Assembly (NCBI RefSeq): GCF_963576675.1
Contig: NC_088913.1
Coordinates: forward strand, 81,901,001-81,965,000
From: Euphorbia lathyris
Taxonomy: Eukaryota > Streptophyta > Magnoliopsida > Malpighiales > Euphorbiaceae
Direction of reading: 5' to 3'
DNA: 64,000 bases
Part shown: positions 51,901 through 60,687 of the stretch, piece by piece
Layout of the letters: every line of letters starts with the position of its first letter
Position numbering within the stretch: position 1 is the stretch's first letter
Made by a program: the position numbers and the translations under genes
The notes under the pieces: generated by a model
What the model saw: the letters and a program-made list of their open reading frames with translations, nothing else
Told to the model about the DNA's origin: nothing
Databases searched by the model: none

Positions 51901-53889
51901 CAATTTTACCCTCATCATACAAAATAGTCCAATTTTCCCCCATGGTAGAAACTTTAGCTCAATTTTACCCTTTATAAGCAAATACCAATGAAAATTAGAA
52001 ACAGGATTCCTTTGAAAGGGATACAATTGAGCTAGGATTTCTACCATGGGGGCAATTGAGCTATTTCTTACAATAGGGATAAAACTGAACTTCCACAATA
52101 ACTTTAGGGGCAAAATTGACCCTTATCCCAATAAAAGACAATAAGTCTTAGATATGCTCCAAAATTCTTGTACAAGGGCTAGTAATTGTAAAATACATTA
52201 ATAATTCTACAGAAGAACTTGACTAAGCCTTACAGAAACAAAAGGATAAAAAAAAGGAAGGAAAAAGTTACTAAGTCTGGAATCAAATTGCAGAACAAAT
52301 GTTTATACAGTTTCAAGCATGAAACAAAAATAAAGCAGCTTTCTTTTTATTCTGAAAATTTTGGTTGGAACAAGCTAGCAATTGTACACAGACCAACTTT
52401 ACATGCCATTAGCCAATAGATCATATCATCTCGAGCGGGCATCTGAGAAGGAGCGTGATTAAGCAATAACATAAGCGAATTTTGATGCAGGAAAGGGATC
52501 AATATAAAAGGAGATGCAGGAAATTTCATGATGGAATCAGATTTACCATTATAACAGGAGATGGAGAGGTGAATCTCTTGAACACTCGTGATCCTGTGGA
52601 CCATATAATCCTGTGATCGATAAGACAAAAGTCATAGGCGCACCAAGCATATAAAGGAAATGGGGTTAAATGTACAGAGGATCACTTAATTATTAGTAAT
52701 ATTTCATCATGGTCATATAACTTCAACTTGTGCCAATAAAATAACTAAATTTTATTTTTGTTACACATGTTGAATTGGATATCTAAGTAGTATATCAAAG
52801 ATTTCTGAAATGTATTGGCAATGTAGTTCCATATATATCGATACTAAGACAAACCACATGAAGCAATCTGCATTCCTCACTTCATTACACTTGAAGCCTC
52901 AGTGAAGCTATGAAATTTACAGTCTAATTAGAACAAATTTAGCTACTACTAAATTAGAACACTATTGACTACACTGTACAGAATGTATAAGGGAAAGAAA
53001 ATATTATTCATGGAGAACAAAACAGTTACAAGCAAAAGGATAGATGAATTCAATTGATTGAATTCATGGGATACAAGTTGCTTTTATACACATATGGATA
53101 AATGTCAATTAGTTAGAACTGACTAACTGCAGTTAACTAATGTGGTTAACTATTAACTAATGTGGTTAACTATTAACCAGTCTAGCCTTGGGATGCTTTG
53201 AATATCCACCTTACGATTAACACTGAATGAACAAATTCTACATTTATCACTTAAATTAAAATATTAATCACTTATTTAATTTAAATGTGTTTGATAAGTA
53301 TTATTTCTCTATCAATTAAATTAGTCACTTAAGTTAAAAATCACTTATTTTTTATAAGTCAAAATATTTAACTTAACAATTACATCATTTAATACTTTCA
53401 GGCACTTAATATTCATGCTTGTAACATTCATGCTTAAAATTCAGTATATTTTTTCAGGACTTAATTTTCACACTTATCAAACAGCACTGGGATTAGTTAC
53501 TTCTATATACACCCTCATCCAAATCCCAATTTCAGTTCAATTTTGGTACAGTACCTACCTCGCTGGATACTAAATTTAGCTGAATACAGCATTTTCATTT
53601 CCAATTTCTAGTTTAAATTAATTAAAGAAAGGCACTAAGCAGCTTATATCAGTATAATTTACCTATTTCCCCGAACGAATATCTCATGGTCAGAGCGATC
53701 GCTTAAGGGGGAAGCCGAAGCATCATTGTCGTCTGTATCATCTTTATCTCGGACAGTTTCGGGGTCAAAAAGGAAGTAATCGTACTTATCCGCGACATTA
53801 TCAAGAGGCTTGCCATCGAGAACTTCAGCAACCAAGCCAAATGGCTTGAACTCGCGGAGTACGGTGAGTTCACGTAGTCCAGAAGGCAT
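24529..53889 (-). CDS. APC1: anaphase-promoting complex subunit 1 (APC1)
   Basis: A 37-exon gene with its ATG at 53889-53887 and TGA at 24531-24529. The coding sum is 5478 nt, giving 1825 residues, in the size range of plant APC1 (Arabidopsis APC1, EMB2771, is about 1.7 kb of residues). The N-terminus MPSGLRELTVLREFKPFGL is a plant APC1 signature, and no in-frame ATG precedes it. Role (family knowledge): the largest scaffold of the APC/C ubiquitin ligase, joining the catalytic APC2/APC11 pair to the TPR-subunit arch; it is needed for cyclin and securin destruction and for gametophyte development. The N-terminal half forms a propeller-like region and the C-terminal half has PC (proteasome/cyclosome) repeats. 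Every junction I placed is GT-AG and in phase, with no stop or frameshift, so the gene looks functional despite a dozen or so transposon insertions in its introns. Exons are listed in the four segment entries. Confidence 0.96.
25515..25690 (+). mobile_element. tRNA-like SINE candidate in APC1 intron 36
   Basis: TATAGCTCAGTCGGTACAGC matches a tRNA A-box and GGTTTCAAATACC is a degenerate B-box 40 nt later, the normal spacing. The downstream segment (GGGTTGGATATTGTCTC...) looks like a SINE body. No poly(A) tail or TSD is clear, so it may be an old SINE or a tRNA pseudogene. A functional tRNA gene is unlikely because the stems do not pair well. Confidence 0.5.
29903..30675 (-). mobile_element. 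5'-truncated RTE-clade non-LTR retrotransposon
   Basis: On the - strand it encodes the C-terminal part of an RTE reverse transcriptase (LSRSKTEYLECKFS, FRYLGSIIQ, LLYGTECWAVK), then GHARRRALDAPVRR and RGRGRPKQTWRRV. One frame runs from about 30670 to 29983 with a single in-frame stop at 30298-30300, where the family has Trp. The 3' end is the (TTG)n tail, seen as CAA repeats at 29903-29921, the RTE hallmark. The 5' part of ORF2 is missing. Confidence 0.9.
30711..30896 (+). mobile_element. Au SINE, full length
   Basis: GGGCGAGCCTTGGCGCAACG (A-box), GGTTCGAGTCTTAGG (B-box), then the Au-specific tail ending GACCGGGCCGCCCT. The 12-bp TSD TTATTTATAGAG is at 30700-30711 (one base shared with the element) and 30897-30908. 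It sits inside the Tourist-like MITE. Confidence 0.92.
33663..33815. repeat. two-copy tandem repeat, APC1 intron 20
   Basis: The phrase from GTATTAATATGAAGTGAACC to GTTCCATGACA occurs twice, about 95 bp apart, with few differences. Such GATATTAATATGAA words are common in decayed plant LTRs, but no element could be delimited. Confidence 0.55.
33928..34498. mobile_element. hAT-like MITE in APC1 intron 20
   Basis: The left end CATAGTTGTTAGAATCG and right end CGATTTAACAACTATG are inverted repeats. The flanks GTTGACGA (33920-33927) and GTTGACGT (34499-34506) match in 7 of 8 bases, a hAT-size TSD. Both arms are filled with GATTCGAGTC/GACTCG words and the centre is AT-rich and non-coding. Confidence 0.75.
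35404..35780. repeat. tandem duplication in APC1 intron 18, period about 203 bp
   Basis: The segment starting AGATAATAAAAATAG and ending ...CCAATTTGGATTCGAAG occurs at 35404-35580 and again at 35607-35780 with a few changes. It is a simple intronic duplication near exon 19. Confidence 0.8.
38530..38645. repeat. GC-rich transposon relic, APC1 intron 15
   Basis: A GC-rich island in AT-rich DNA, with repeated GCGCCATGCGCC and a terminal CCTTTAATAACTATGG. The end resembles a common hAT-like plant repeat (CATAGTTATTAAAGGCGC on the other strand). A left end was not found. Confidence 0.5.
39664..40600 (+). mobile_element. TRIM (small non-coding LTR element) in APC1 intron 13
   Basis: LTRs at 39664-39894 and 40395-40600 both begin TGTTGG and end in CA. 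TSD AAAAA is at 39659-39663 and 40601-40605. A degenerate PBS (TGTATCAAAGCC) follows the left LTR and a PPT (GAGGGGAG) precedes the right one. The 500-bp interior has no retroviral coding and is homologous to the interior of the element at 50652-51499. The left LTR has expanded by a TA/TG microsatellite. Confidence 0.88.
39775..39822. repeat. (TA)n(TG)n microsatellite
   Basis: About 14 TA units followed by about 9 TG units inside the left LTR of the TRIM. The right LTR has only a short remnant at the same place, so the expansion came after insertion. Confidence 0.95.
42098..42294 (-). mobile_element. Au SINE, full length, APC1 intron 12
   Basis: The same family as the copies at 7036 and 30711. 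Read on the - strand it starts with GAGGGCGAGCCTTGGCG and ends CGGGCCGCCC plus a short A/T tail (the A-run at 42098-42107 on the + strand). A 24-bp direct repeat flanks it (42074-42097 and 42295-42318), longer than usual for a SINE TSD but exact. Confidence 0.93.
42901..42930. repeat. 30-base A homopolymer, APC1 intron 11
   Basis: A run of 30 A on the + strand, thus 30 T in the transcript, ending about 50 nt upstream of the exon 12 acceptor. It lies where a polypyrimidine tract would act but is far longer than needed. Run length is likely variable or assembly-sensitive. Confidence 0.9.
47445..47800 (+). pseudogene. degenerate Ty1/copia RT fragment, APC1 intron 6
   Basis: Conceptual reading on the + strand gives WKQAMEDELISL, NNTWEL, GSIERYKVGLVAKG, and after frameshifts LETCDINNAFLHSNL and DEVYMQL. 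These are the conserved RT N-terminal motifs of copia pol. Several stops and shifts break it. A PBS-like GGCTTCGATACCA (inverse of TGGTATCGAAGCC) at about 48166-48178, followed by TGTTAACA, hints at an LTR to its right on the opposite strand, so two old elements may be mixed here. Confidence 0.75.
49116..49788. mobile_element. Mutator-like MITE in APC1 intron 5, carrying a nested Stowaway
   Basis: The left end GGGTAAATAATTTATTAGTC and its inverse at the right (GACTAATAAATTATTTACCC) form long TIRs extending beyond 100 bp. The 9-bp TSD AAAATGAAA is exact (49107-49115 and 49789-49797). The right end lies about 20 bp from the exon 5 donor. Removing the Stowaway leaves about 380 bp. Confidence 0.9.
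49343..49631. mobile_element. Stowaway MITE nested in the Mutator-like MITE
   Basis: CTCCCTCCATTCTCAAATAA at the left and its inverse ATTTGAGAATGGAGGGAG at the right, flanked by TA on both sides. CTCCCTCC plus TA is the Stowaway signature. Confidence 0.92.
50652..51499 (-). mobile_element. TRIM (small non-coding LTR element) in APC1 intron 3
   Basis: On the - strand: 5' LTR 51499-51301, PBS TGGTATAAGAGCC (51300-51288), interior, PPT CTTGAGGGGGAG (50833-50822), 3' LTR 50821-50652. TSD GTACA is at 50647-50651 and 51500-51504. The 5' LTR has a partial duplication of its first bases (TGTAATAATGTAAGC), making it 199 bp against 170 bp. The interior carries only a tiny ATG frame near its 3' part (MKLDVPMPSL), possibly a vestige of gag. 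Confidence 0.9.
51859..52129. mobile_element. MITE with long inverted repeats, APC1 intron 2
   Basis: GGGATAAGAGTCAAATTTGC at the left is inverted at the right (CAAAATTGACCCTTATCCC), and the inverted similarity continues for about 100 bp. No clean TSD could be read, so the class (probably Mutator-like) is open. Confidence 0.75.
53269..53487. repeat. decayed Tourist-like repeat, APC1 intron 1
   Basis: Repeated CACTTAA/ TTAAGTG words and the end ACTTATCAAACAGCAC resemble the complete Tourist-like MITE at 57182-57491. Ends and TSD cannot be fixed. Confidence 0.5.
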
Positions 53890-54141
53890 TTGACGAGTGG
53901 AATCGGTCACTGAGTCAGCCCAACTAGTGAAGGAATTCAAATGGAGGTTAGATTATTTTGAGCAAGAGATCATTCCCTTGCTCCCGCTCTTTTTTTTCGT
54001 TTGAGCAAAGGGAAGGAAGGGAAAAGATGTTAAGAAAAGGGTAGGAAGGGATTAACAGGGAAGGGTTTACAAAGGTTTACAAATGGAAATGAATTAAGGG
54101 TCGGCCCATAAAGATTGGAAGTCATTTAGCCCAAATAAGAA
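53890..54141 (-). promoter_or_regulatory. APC1 5' untranslated region and proximal promoter
   Basis: The 250 bp between the APC1 ATG and the Mutator-like element at 54152. No clear TATA box on the - strand; a pyrimidine-rich stretch on the + strand around 53975-53998 is purine-rich in the gene's sense. TATA-less promoters are usual for housekeeping genes. The core promoter must lie here or within the transposon. Confidence 0.45.
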
Positions 54142-54151
54142 TTTAGGTAAC

Positions 54152-54875
54152 GGGCTATCTAACTCACTTTGCTTCCATCTCACCAAATTAGACACTTTTA
54201 TTCATTTTGGACAAAATTATCCTTAGTTTTATTAGATCGATCCATCTGCTCCTGCTTCTTCTTCTTCGTTTCAACTTCTTTTTCGGTTCATCTTCTTCAA
54301 TTTCTGATACCAATCGTTAGCGATTTTTGAGATTATTGAAGTATTATGTTCAATTTCCCATAAAAATTGTATGTTTTTAGCTTATACGTCTACTTTTCTC
54401 GTTGATCTTGCCTCTTTCTTCATCTGTAACGGTATCGTTTCAATTTTCTTTATTTTCCTCCATTTTCTTCCATTGTTGTCGCATTTGTGATGAAATTTAT
54501 CGTATTTCGTCACAAATACGACAATAGTTGTCACATCTCGTCACAAATGCGACAACTCTTGTCGCATTTGTGACTCGCAACAGTTCAATTGTTAGATTTT
54601 TTTTCTTTCTCATTTTTTGAGCTTTCCATCCTAATCCTCTTCCGCAAACACTAATTCTTTAAATGTTGAACGAAACATACTCGCTTCTCTCTATAAACCA
54701 CCGTCGATTCGTCGATTTAGGATGGCAAAGAAGACGTTGAGAGTCTGAGAAATAAGGTGAAATAAGGGTATTTTTGTCCAAAGTGGATGAAAGTGCCTAA
54801 TTTGGTGAGATGGAAGCAAAGTGGATCAAATATGTTAATGGATCCCTTCAAATGGACTATATTAGTAATTAGCCC
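54152..54875. mobile_element. Mutator-like element just upstream of APC1
   Basis: Inverted arms share GGGCTA, then CACTTTGCTTCCATCTCACC and on into the AATTATCC/ATACCC phrase, about 60-100 bp. The 10-bp TSD TTTAGGTAAC is exact (54142-54151 and 54876-54885). The left arm lacks about 40 bp present in the right arm. The interior has nested palindromes of GTCGCATTTGTGA type around 54478-54595. No coding. Confidence 0.88.
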
Positions 54876-54885
54876 TTTAGGTAAC

Positions 54886-55208
54886 TAAAGTTAATGAAAT
54901 TTGATAACTAAATTTTGATTTAGGATAAACTAACCAGTTTGGCAACTTCACTGGTCATTTTGACCTTTGATTCAATGGAAAATAATAAATTACTTAAATG
55001 TTCATTTCAAATAGATTATATAAGTAATAGGCATTGATAAGAAGTTTGATCGAAAAGTCATTTACCTCGTATGATGTGTCAGAGCCGGGAGCAGTTCCTG
55101 AAATACGTTTACCAAGTTAAGTTAGTAACTAAAGAAAATAGTAATAAAGTAGGTTGATAGAGTAGAAAGAGAAAGTTGGATCTCTTACTATGAGACCCGG
55201 GACGAGAA
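54886..55208. other. gene-free spacer
   Basis: AT-rich DNA between two Mutator-like elements. No ORF, repeat or regulatory motif could be supported. Confidence 0.5.
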
Positions 55209-55667
55209 AAGTCTTTAGGAAAAATTATAAAATTGGGTCAAATTGAAGCCCTATTTACATATATAAATCAATTACCCAACATATTACATATCTAGACTAT
55301 TTATTTGTGACTTTCCCAAAATACTCTAAACCTTTCATCTTCCCTCTTCCTTTCTATCATTTCATCTTCGTCTTTTCCTTTCTTTTTATTGCGCGAACAA
55401 AATCCAATTTTTCATCATCATGCCTCTTCCTCCTCTCTTTGTCTCTCTGTTCTTGTGTTAATCGAAGGCATGGTTCTTCATCTCCCTGATTCTTCTTCCT
55501 CTCTTTGTTTCTTTCTTCTTGTGCGAATCGAAGGCATTGTTCTTCGACGTTCTTCTGTGTTTATCATATGTTTATTATCGATTTCAATGGCAAAAGGCGA
55601 AAAGAATGTAAGTATCTACCGTATTTCTATGTTCATCTTCCTCTCTTTCCAGAAAAATGACTTCGCA

Positions 55668-55860
55668 TAATGAGTTTGCTTCACATTTTGTGAAGTCTGC
55701 GAAGCAAAATCATCCTCTGAAGTAATATTTTCTCTGACTTTGCAAAATGAGTTTGTTTCACATTTTGTGAAGTCTGTGAAGCAAAATCATCCTCTGAAGT
55801 AATATTTTCTCCTGAAAATGACTTTGCAGTTTCGCAATATCCGAAGCAAAATCATCCTTT
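55668..55860. repeat. tandem repeat with CTTCACATTTTGTGAAG palindrome
   Basis: A unit of about 77 bp (GAGTTTGCTTCACATTTTGTG ... CTGAAGTAATATTTTC) occurs twice and begins a third partial copy. Each unit holds the perfect-arm palindrome CTTCACATTTTGTGAAG. A second duplicated segment of about 65 bp, with CGAAGGCATTGTTCTTC, lies at 55425-55550. Confidence 0.8.
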
Positions 55861-56200
55861 GTCAGGTTGTATTTCTCTTCGGAGACTTCACAGTTTCGCT
55901 TTCTGTGAAGCGTTTCTTTCATTATTTCCCTAAAAATGGCTTAATTTTTGTGAAGGTTGAATACAAATACATCATATTCAAGTATCTGTTTAGCTTGAAT
56001 ATAAAGGCATCAATCATAGTGAGGGGTGATTGGTATATGATGAAGAAAGTGAAGAGCAAATATTCTAGTTCCTTTTGCTTATGAACTTCCTCCCAAAGCC
56101 CATTAATTTTGTATGATGATGTCGATTTTTCTTGCTTTTGTAAAGCATGGAAGCACTCCATTAGGGTTTACTGTGGTACATTGGTGCTCATGTCATTGTT

Positions 56201-56241
56201 GGGGTTTAGGGTTAGGGTTTAGGATTGGGGGTTTAGGGTTT
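56201..56241 (+). repeat. short interstitial telomere-like tract
   Basis: GGGTTTAGGGTTAGGGTTTA followed by GGATTGGGGGTTTAGGG: five or so degenerate units of the plant telomere repeat TTTAGGG, inside the Mutator-like element. Confidence 0.75.
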
Positions 56242-56806
56242 GAATTATTGTTGCAATCTTGTTGTAAATTGTGATAATGTTATGTTTTTTATGTCATTTT
56301 GCTATACATGTTGTTTACTTATGTATATTTTAGGCAAATAACAAAATATACTACTTCACATTTTCTCCAAACTGTGAAGCCTGGGCAAAAACTGTGAATG
56401 TAAATACTACTTCAGTACATGAATTTGCTTCGCAGTAAACTCATTCTGTGAAGTAGTATTTCTTATCGTAGGCTTCACAGTTTGCGAAAATGCGAATTAA
56501 ATCATATTGTATTATCCTGGGGAAAGCATAAAAAAAACTAAAAAACAGAGTGCCAAGTTCACAAGAAGAAAGGTTTTACGTACATATGAGTCGGTAATTA
56601 AAAAACCAGTGCCAAATTCGCAAACTGATAAAGAAATAAAGAGAGAAAGAAGAAAGAGTAAGAAATTTCCAAGTCGTTATATATATGAAGGGATTTTGGA
56701 AAAGTCACAAATAAATAGTCTAGATATGTAATGTATTGGGTAATTGGTCTAAATATGTAAATGGATATCCAATTTGACACAGTTTTGTAATTTTTCCAAG
56801 TTTTTA

Positions 56807-57181
56807 TTGCTCATGGTTATTCTCAAGTCGTGATACCTTAGTTGGGTCTCAAGGCGACTGGAGGGAGGTCTAAATCTTTTATGATGCGCAGTTCGTGGAT
56901 TCCTAAGTCTTTTATGATGCGTAGTTCGTGGATTTCAAGGTTCAAATGCTTCATCAAGCATGATCGATCTTACACTTTTGTGATAAAGAGTAATGTGGTA
57001 AAATAATTTTTAAACCTTCTAAATCTCTCATCCAATCAAACTTCTAGTGTTTCTCCTGTTTAGTTATCTAGGCTCTTAAAGTTGTCTAACTTAAGTCGGG
57101 ACCCACATTAGTATGAACAGATCGGTCCATAATTATGTCTCGTCGTAGTTAGAGATTAATTGGTTAATTTCTAATAACTTA
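56807..57181. other. gene-free spacer
   Basis: No gene. The phrase TCTTTTATGATGCG(C/T)AGTTCGTGGAT occurs twice between 56875 and 56940, a small local duplication. Nothing else recognised. Confidence 0.5.
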
Positions 57182-57491
57182 GGCTATGTTTGATAACAGC
57201 TTTCAACACTTAAAATTAATGCATTAAGTGTTTATTAATTTTAAGTTTGTTTGAAAACATAACTTAAATATTTTAGTTAGGTCACAGAATCATTTATTAT
57301 GGTAAGTCAAAAAATATAACTTAAAATTTTAAGTTCAACAATATCAAGTAATGTTTTTAAATTCAGTACTTGTTTTTCGTATTTATCAAACAATTATATT
57401 ATTTAATACTTTCAACATTTATAATATTTAGCACTTAAAATTCAGTATTTATTTTTTCAGCACTTAATTTTAAGTTTTATCAAACACCACC
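57182..57491. mobile_element. Tourist-like (PIF/Harbinger) MITE
   Basis: The left end GGCTATGTTTGATAAC and right end TTTTATCAAACACCACC are inverted and fit the Tourist GGNNNTGTTTG pattern. TTA lies on both sides (57179-57181 and 57492-57494). The interior is made of CACTTAA/TTAAGTG words. 310 bp, non-coding. Confidence 0.82.
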
Positions 57492-57941
57492 TTAGTAAGG
57501 TGATGTTTAATAAAACTTAAAAAAAATGATGAATCTTAAGCATTAAATATTATGATAGCTAAAAGTATTAAATTATAAAACTCTTTAGTTTATATTAAAA
57601 GTCAAGTTTAAAAAAACAAGTGAAATACAAACAATAGAATTTAATTTTTTGGGGAGAGCAATGAAGGAGAGAGCGAGATCGAAGGAGAGGGTGAGGGAGA
57701 GGTCGTCGGAACGGGCGGCGCTGGGCGGGGGAGTGGATAGATCGGCGGTGGATCGGGTTATTCCAGAGGCGGGGATGGGCTTTGGCGGGATTTCGAGGCC
57801 GGATGGGATGAGGGAGGGGGGAGAGGAGATCGGCAGTGGTTGATTGGGGGGACCGGCGGATCTTGTTTGGGTGGTGATGGGGAGTTCTGACGGGCTCGGC
57901 AAGGGGGCGAGGGGAGAGATCTAGGCGGACGAGAGGTCGGG

Positions 57942-59527
57942 ATGGGGGAGGTACCTGCGGCTGGTGTTTTTAGCAAGGGCGGAGGTCTTGTGTCTAGGTC
58001 TGGGGGAGATGGTGATGGCCAGGGGGGAGAAGAGGCAGGTCAGGTGAGTTGTTGGGGGGGTGCGGATGTTAGTGGCCCTGTGGCTGTTGGCGTAGACAGC
58101 AGTGGTGCTGCGGGGGTTGGTGCAGGCAGTAGGGGTCCTGTGGCGAATGGCGCAGCCCTGGCTTGTTGTGGAAATTCAGCTATTCCCTTAGCTGCTGGGG
58201 GTAATCGGGACATGGTGGCTGAGGGAATTGTTAAGGCCCCAACTATGATGAATATGAAAAACTCGTGGAAAGATACGGTCATGGGAGTGATCGAGGAGGA
58301 GTCATTATTTTCTGATGGACTTTTAGATGGTGAATCAGAGGAGATTTATTCTGATTCAGATGAGGAGGATGGGGAAAAGGACGATCCTTTATGCCCTGTG
58401 ATTCGGCTTTCCTCAGCCGATAAACGAAGCCTTAGGGCTAATTGGAAATTATCTTTAATAGTGACGGTGCTTGGGAAAAGAATTAGTTTCAATTATTTTG
58501 CTCAGAGGATCCAGGCGCAGTGGGCCAAAAAAGGGAAAGTCAGTATAACTGACTTAGAGAATGACTATTATGTAATTAAATTTACCCGGGCTAAGGAATA
58601 TAATGCTGTGATTAATTGGGGTCCATATATTATATCCAATCATGTTCTAGCCTTAAGGCCATGGGTCCCTAACTTTAATCCATATGATTGTTCGGTGAAT
58701 AGAATTCTGACTTGGGTGAGATTCCCGGGCCTCCCAATTGAATATTATAATGTGAGCTTCCTTAATAAGATAGGTGGGCTTGTTGGCAAAGTTCACCATG
58801 TGGATAAAACTACCATTGGGGCAGTTAGAGGTAAGTTTGCTAGAGTATGTATTGATATTGACCTTGATAAGCCCCTTTTGTCTAAATTTTGTCTACAGAA
58901 TACTGTTTATTTCATTGAATATGAAGGTATCCATAATATTTGTTATGAGTGTGGGATGTTTGGTCATACTTTTGAGGGTTGCCTGAAGAGGGAGAAGGTG
59001 GTGGAAGAGGTGTTTGAAGCTGTGAAAGTGAGAGATGAAGGGATTCAAGGAGATGGGAGGAATTTTGGCCCTTGGATGGTTGCTAAGAGGATGGGAAGAC
59101 GAAGGACACGTGAGTCAGTTGTTCAGAATCGTCCTCCATCATTAAGGATACTGATATGGTCCTAATGAATCCTGGAGTAAAAGAGAGGCCCTTCCCAAAG
59201 AAGAATAAAGGTTCTGGTGATACTTCGGTTATCAGCTCAGGGTCTAGATTTGGGGCTCTTACTATTGAGGATGATCATGTCTCTGACCATTCGATCGAGC
59301 ATGTTGAGCTGAGCATGCCAGGGTTGGAATCTGTTGAGCCGGCAATTAATATTGTGGAGGCAGCTAATCCTCTTTTTGTATCCAAAGAAGAGGTCCAAGG
59401 TGGCTCACTGGCTCAAGCCTCCCAAAGGAAAGAGAAGCACCATGAGGTTAGTATCCCTAAGTTCGGTGTGGATCCTAAAAATGGAAAGGCTATGGGTATT
59501 AATAAAACAAGTATGAAAAAAACCTAA
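57942..59527 (+). pseudogene. LINE ORF1: DUF4283 plus CCHC knuckle (one frameshift)
   Basis: ATG at 57942 opens a 407-codon frame: a Gly/Ala-rich N-terminus, an acidic stretch (EEIYSDSDEEDGEKDD), the DUF4283 domain (58380-58680; FNYFAQRIQAQW, YYVIKF), WVRFPGLPIEYYN, and the CX2CX4HX4C knuckle CYECGMFGHTFEGC at about 58941-58982. A frameshift near 59120-59160 moves the C-terminus to the frame that ends at 59527. ORF1 proteins of plant L1 elements bind the element RNA; apart from the shift this one is well preserved. Confidence 0.88.
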
Positions 59528-60626
59528 GGGTAGTCATAAGAATAACCAAACTTCTTTGGAGTTCTTGGATAAAAGGGGGCTAGCTGGTACCTCTGCTACG
59601 CTCGTAGGAGCCCCTAATAAGTACCTGGTTTAGGTTTGGGCCTGGGGTCAGTTGTCCTCCTGTTTGATGGATTTGTTTGTTTGGAATGTTAGAGGAGCGG
59701 CTAGCAAGGCTACCCGTATCCATGTTAAAGATTTAATTAAGCAATTTAACCCTTCTTTCTTTTCTTTATTGGAAACTAAGATCAGTGGAGCTAAAGCGGA
59801 TGAGGTGGTTAAGAAGTTTAGAAACTGGAATTGTGTCAGATCGGAGGCTTCTGGCCGGGCTGGTGGGATTTGGCTTTTTTGGAAGCCGGATCGTGTTCAT
59901 TTTGATATCGTTAGTATGGACAAGCAATTTATTCACTGTAAAATTATCTTTCCGGGTAATAAACCTTTATTTATCACTTTTGTTTATGTTGATCCTATCA
60001 TGGCCAATCGAAAACGGTTGTGGGAGGTTCTTTATACTATGAGTATAAATATGGTGGATGCTTGGTTTGTGGCTGGGGATTTAATGATATTGCCCTTATG
60101 AGCGATCAAAGAGGGGATGGTAATCACTATGTTAATCGATATCTCAATCATAAACAGAGTATGGATTTATGTGGGCTTTCAGATCTGGGTGCCGCTGGTC
60201 ATAAGTTTACTTGGAGACGAAATAGTACTTTTGTTCGTTTAGACAAAGTTTATGCTAATATTTCGGCTCAAAGTAGTTTTCCTGATGTGTTTGTGTTAAA
60301 CCTCCCTTTCCGTCACTCTAGTCATTGTCCTATCTTAGTCAAGCTGGTGAGAGGCCATCGTCCTAGAGGGGATAGACCTTTTAGGTATCAGGTGTGTCAC
60401 GTCCGTATCTAAATTTCTACAATTTTATATTTTGATATTAGTATATCGGATAATTATTGGATATGTGCGGTTAATTTGGTACTATAGGAAAAGTTTGGAG
60501 TTAATTTGATAGTTTTAGATGTAAATTAAAAGTTTAGGATAATTGTAAAAGATTATAAAAAGATGGAGGATCAAATGTGATATTTGTCAAAAAATTCTCA
60601 AATATTCCAGAGTTGATCCGATACCT

Positions 60627-60631
<5 letters not shown>

Positions 60632-60682
<51 letters not shown>
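60632..60682. repeat. (TA)n microsatellite in the solo LTR
   Basis: About 25 TA units without interruption. Likely length-variable. Confidence 0.95.

Positions 60683-60687
<5 letters not shown>

Larger units (their letters stand above)
45359..53889 (-). other. APC1: APC1 exons 1-9 (N-terminal propeller-like half)
   Basis: Exons in coding order: 53889-53663, 52610-52547, 51692-51608, 50292-50006, 49913-49808, 49027-48867, 46567-46380, 46274-46205, 45526-45359; together 452 residues. Diagnostic stretches are YDYFLFDPE and FVRGNR (exon 1), WSTGSRVFKRFTSPSPVIM (exon 2), ACWCRL and LCILQMDSLTIY (exon 3), SIWPLPYGLLLQ (exon 4), VWVAEVANYN (exon 6) and KAGLLPYTDIIVLSPES (exon 8). Exon 4 holds a low-complexity acidic/arginine insert (RDMLRRRRDVG) found in plant APC1. 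Exons 2, 3 and 8 are below 90 nt and were placed from phase plus homology. Confidence 0.92.
55218..56797. mobile_element. Mutator-like element with palindrome-rich interior (1.58 kb)
   Basis: TIRs of about 115 bp: the left starts GGAAAAATTATAAAATTGGG and the right ends TTTTGTAATTTTTCC. The flanks AAGTCTTTA (55209-55217) and AAGTTTTTA (56798-56806) match in 8 of 9 bases. No transposase frame; short ORFs are low complexity. The interior has two tandem duplications, a CTTCAC...GTGAAG palindrome series and a telomere-like tract. A relic of the same family lies at 16830. Confidence 0.85.

Noticed and set aside
53659..53940. APC1 start upstream of 53889
   Set aside because: The extra upstream codons begin at TTG, not ATG; MPSGLREL is the first in-frame ATG and matches the family start.
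55668..55860. Repeat-spacer look of the 77-bp units, superficially CRISPR-like
   Set aside because: Only two units with matching spacers in a plant Mutator-like element; it is a tandem duplication.
57585..57902. - strand proline/serine-rich ORF of 105 codons
   Set aside because: It is antisense to the GC-rich leader of LINE copy 2; composition bias alone explains the open frame.
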